This document shows, one piece after another, positions 18,317 to 20,478 of a stretch of DNA of 20,478 bases (positions are counted from its first letter, which is position 1; each line of letters starts with the position of its first letter). The DNA comes from Chara braunii (lineage: Eukaryota > Streptophyta > Charophyceae > Charales > Characeae), in assembly GCA_003427395.1 (NCBI GenBank), contig BFEA01000105.1:694432-714909 (forward strand). Direction: 5' to 3'. Both the position numbers and the translations under genes were made by a program. Below the pieces are notes generated by a model, which worked only from the letters and a program-made list of their open reading frames with translations, ran no database searches and was not told the origin of the DNA.

Positions 18317-18767
18317 TAAAATTCCCTCCACCAACCCCCCTATGAATGATCCCCCCCGCAAACCAACCTAGGTGATATAATTTTTTTTTTTTATACCCCC
18401 CCAAAGACCAGTCTACAGCGTTGAAGGGGAGTCCCTAATTTTTTACCCCTCCCCCTAACATTGGGTTTCTTTCTTTATGTGTCTTAGAAGTGGACCCCCC
18501 AAAGGTGGACCTGCAGCGTTGAAGGGAAGTGGACCCCCCAAAGGCGGGCCTGCAGCGTTGAAGGGGAGTCCCAAGGCTCCTAATGGAAAAGCTTCCCTCT
18601 ACCAACCCCCTTATGAATGACCCTTCCCCCAAACCAACCCAGGTGATATATTTTTTTTTTTTATAGCCCCCAAAAGACAGGTTTGCAGCGTTGAAGGGGA
18701 GTCCCTAATTTTTTAACCCCTCCCCCTAACATTGGGTTTCTTTCTTTGTGTGTCCTAGAAGTGGACC
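18317..18767. repeat. Large tandem duplication with C-runs, T-runs and a 39-bp inner repeat
   Basis: Copy 1 (18317-18589) and copy 2 (18590-18767) share CCCTC.ACCAACCCCC.TATG, GGTGATATA plus a T-run, CAGCGTTGAAGGGGAGTCCC and CTAACATTGGGTTTCTTTCT. In copy 1 the segment AAGTGGACCCCCCAAAGG..GG is doubled with a 39-bp period (18488 and 18527). Confidence 0.9.
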
Positions 18768-19330
18768 CCAACAAATTGGAATTTAGTTGTAAAATTCTCA
18801 AATTGTATCCAAAACAACAGAGAGTGTAAAAGTGATCAAAGAGGTGGACCCCAACAAATTGGAATTTAGCTGTAGAATTCTCAAATTGTATCCAAAACAA
18901 CAGAGAGTATAAAAGTGATCAAAGAGGTGTAAAAGGCAATACTTCGTATCAACCGTATTTTCGAGTTAGGAATAAGTAAAACGATGACGGCCCCTAAAAG
19001 AGGTCACTTGATAAGACCACTCAAATTGTCAAATAATGGAACACAAATTTGTAAGAAGTGAACCCCAACAAATTGGAATTTAGCTGTAGAATTCTCAAAT
19101 TGTATCCAAAACAATAGAGAGTATAAAAAAGTGATCAAAGAGGTGCAAAAGGCAATATTTCATATCAACCGTATTTTCGAGTTAGGGATCAAAGAGGTGC
19201 AAAAGGCAATACTTCATATCAACCGTATTTTCGAGTTAGGAATAAGTAAAATGATGAGGGCCCCTAAAAGAGGCCACTTGATAAGACCACACAGATTGTC
19301 AAATGATGGAGCACAAATTTGTAACATCTG
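18761..19330. repeat. Nested tandem repeat family (83, 215 and 54 bp)
   Basis: GTGGACCCCAACAAATTGGA starts at 18761 and 18844, and a variant at 19059. The longer units add CATATCAACCGTATTTTCGA, GTTAGGAATAAGTAAAA and AGAGG.CACTTGATAAGACC. A 54-bp piece GATCAAAGAGGTGCAAAAGG is doubled at 19133 and 19187. The plus strand around 19131-19346 is open for about 71 codons, but this follows from the in-frame 54-bp period. Confidence 0.92.
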
Positions 19331-19748
19331 TGTTTGTTTTTTTTAGGTGGTTTGAACAAGTTTAAAGAGTAGATGCATGTGCCTGAGCATAATTTATTTT
19401 ATATGAGAACACATGCAAAGATGTTTGACCATATTTTCTGCATTCAGTCTTAGCAATCTCTGCACCATTGTTTCGACCTGAACAACTAATACGAATTCCT
19501 TTCACATAATTGCATTTTTCAATTTGTTGGAAAATAGATCTACAAATTTGACGAAATGATGTTTTTTGTTTCAATTTTAACCCCTCCCCTAACATGCCCC
19601 AATTTGGACCCCGTCGTTTTTATTTCTTTTTCTTTTTGTTCATCGAGGGGTGGTGGAGCCTCGGTCCTGCCCCACGAATCTTGAGCCCGACTTCCGACNC
19701 CTCTCTCCCTTGCCGCAACGGGCCTTCCCGACCACGGCCGAGGCAGTT
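19331..19748. other. No supported gene; one N
   Basis: Single-copy-looking sequence with an uncalled base at 19699. No reading frame with a recognisable motif. Confidence 0.4.
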
Positions 19749-19769
19749 ATGACCGCAGGCNGCGGTCAT
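19749..19769. repeat. Perfect 8-bp hairpin with an N in its loop
   Basis: ATGACCGC (19749-19756) pairs with GCGGTCAT (19762-19769). The loop is AGGCN, with the uncalled base at 19761. Confidence 0.85.
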
Positions 19770-19814
19770 GACCTCGACGTAGTCTCTCGCCAACTTCAAT
19801 ACATCAACCTCCAA

Positions 19815-20180
19815 GTGTTCGTATACCGCTGTTGGTATCATGTAGCCAGACACTATCTCTCCAACGACATCACCACCAGGTTTCCCTTCTCTCACCTCAC
19901 TCTAGTTCACTTGAAGCTATAGTGTAGGGCTCCCACACCTCTAGCTATACATGTGTTTATATACTGCCGTTGGTATCATGTAGCTAGGCGTTGTCTCTCC
20001 AACAACACATACCGCCGCTGTGAGTTAGGAATAAGTAAAACGATGAGGGCCCCTAAAAGAGGCCACTTGATAAGACCACTCAGATTGTCAAATAATGGAG
20101 CAGCCGTTGTCTCTCCAACAACATCAGCACCAGGTAAGCTTTTCCCTTCTCGAACCTCACTCTAGTTCACCTGAAGCTAC
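19815..20180. repeat. Duplicated segment, second copy interrupted
   Basis: Copy 1 runs from about 19815 to 19923 (TATACCGCTGTTGGTATCAT to CACTTGAAGCTA). Copy 2 begins near 19951 and is broken after 20007, resuming at 20103-20180. The interruption contains 20022-20102, an 81-bp piece of the repeat family at 18761-19330. The 18-mer GTTGTCTCTCCAACAACA lies on both sides (19990-20007 and 20106-20123). Confidence 0.88.
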
Positions 20181-20228
20181 GGCTATGTGTCCGAAATTCG
20201 ATTCAACGGGGGTTTCCCATTGAACGGT

Positions 20229-20360
20229 CCAACGGTCGTTGAACCCCCATTACAACGCCGCACTATACGGAGTTAGAACACAGTACAACGCGGCCCAACG
20301 GTCGTTGAACCCCCATTACAACGCCACACTACAAGAGTTAGAACACAGTACAACGCGGCC
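20229..20360. repeat. 66-bp tandem duplication
   Basis: CCAACGGTCGTTGAACCCCC followed by ATTACAACGCC.CACTA and GTTAGAACACAGTACAACGC starts at 20229 and 20295. Confidence 0.93.
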
Positions 20361-20478
20361 CACAAATTTTTTTTCACAGGCAAAAAATAATCAAAAAAAA
20401 AAACAGAAACTATGCGGGTGTAGATTTTTTTTTTTTTTAAATAAAAATAAAAAACCTAACCAAACTCAAAACACATCG
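20361..20478. repeat. A/T homopolymer-rich end of window
   Basis: Runs of T, A, T and A with no other feature. The sequence ends at the window edge. Confidence 0.8.

Overview
The window looks like nuclear DNA of a repeat-rich eukaryote. There is no operon-style gene packing, no long intact reading frame, and almost every kilobase is made of diverged tandem or nested duplications, microsatellites or palindromic DNA. The only confidently recognisable protein-coding material is a decayed tyrosine-recombinase (DIRS-type) retrotransposon at the left end. Its recombinase faces the RT/RNase H gene tail to tail. From memory, that layout is the one described for the Kangaroo element of the green alga Volvox, so a green-lineage alga (chlorophyte or charophyte) is my best guess at the host. 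This is inference and no species is claimed.

Layout. 1-43 is a CT microsatellite. 285-1543 (+) is the end of a reverse transcriptase followed by an RNase H domain, broken by stops and with active-site residues lost. 1571-2574 (-) is the convergent tyrosine recombinase, broken by TAG codons, a frameshift and a 105-bp duplication of its box I. 3485-4312 is an 80/90-bp minisatellite. 4664-4701 is not biological: it is a perfect 38-bp Nextera mate-pair junction adapter left in the assembly, so linkage of the sequence on its two sides is suspect. 5735-6038 is a run of perfect or near-perfect hairpins. 6144-6855 holds two tandem duplications. 7610-9950 is a mosaic of tandem repeats, including a 150-bp GA tract with an N at a phase break and repeats whose + strand encodes valine/isoleucine-rich membrane-like peptides. 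10082-12130 is nested and degenerate satellite-like DNA.

12896-12989 is a second hairpin cluster, closed by an outer stem into a branched fold; 13347-13421 is a third long hairpin. 14297-15815 carries 54-, 86- and 233-bp tandem repeats and a compound minisatellite with (TG)n and (AATC)n inside each unit. 15853-16199 is a short GC-rich broken coding remnant. 16408-18118 holds dispersed copies of a repeat around an array of near-palindromic 78-bp units. 18102-20360 is another mosaic of tandem repeats, one interrupted by an 81-bp piece of its neighbour.

No gene here can be called functional, and I found no tRNA, rRNA, CRISPR array or intact transposon. Apart from the retroelement, the items most worth testing are the hairpin clusters and the adapter junction.
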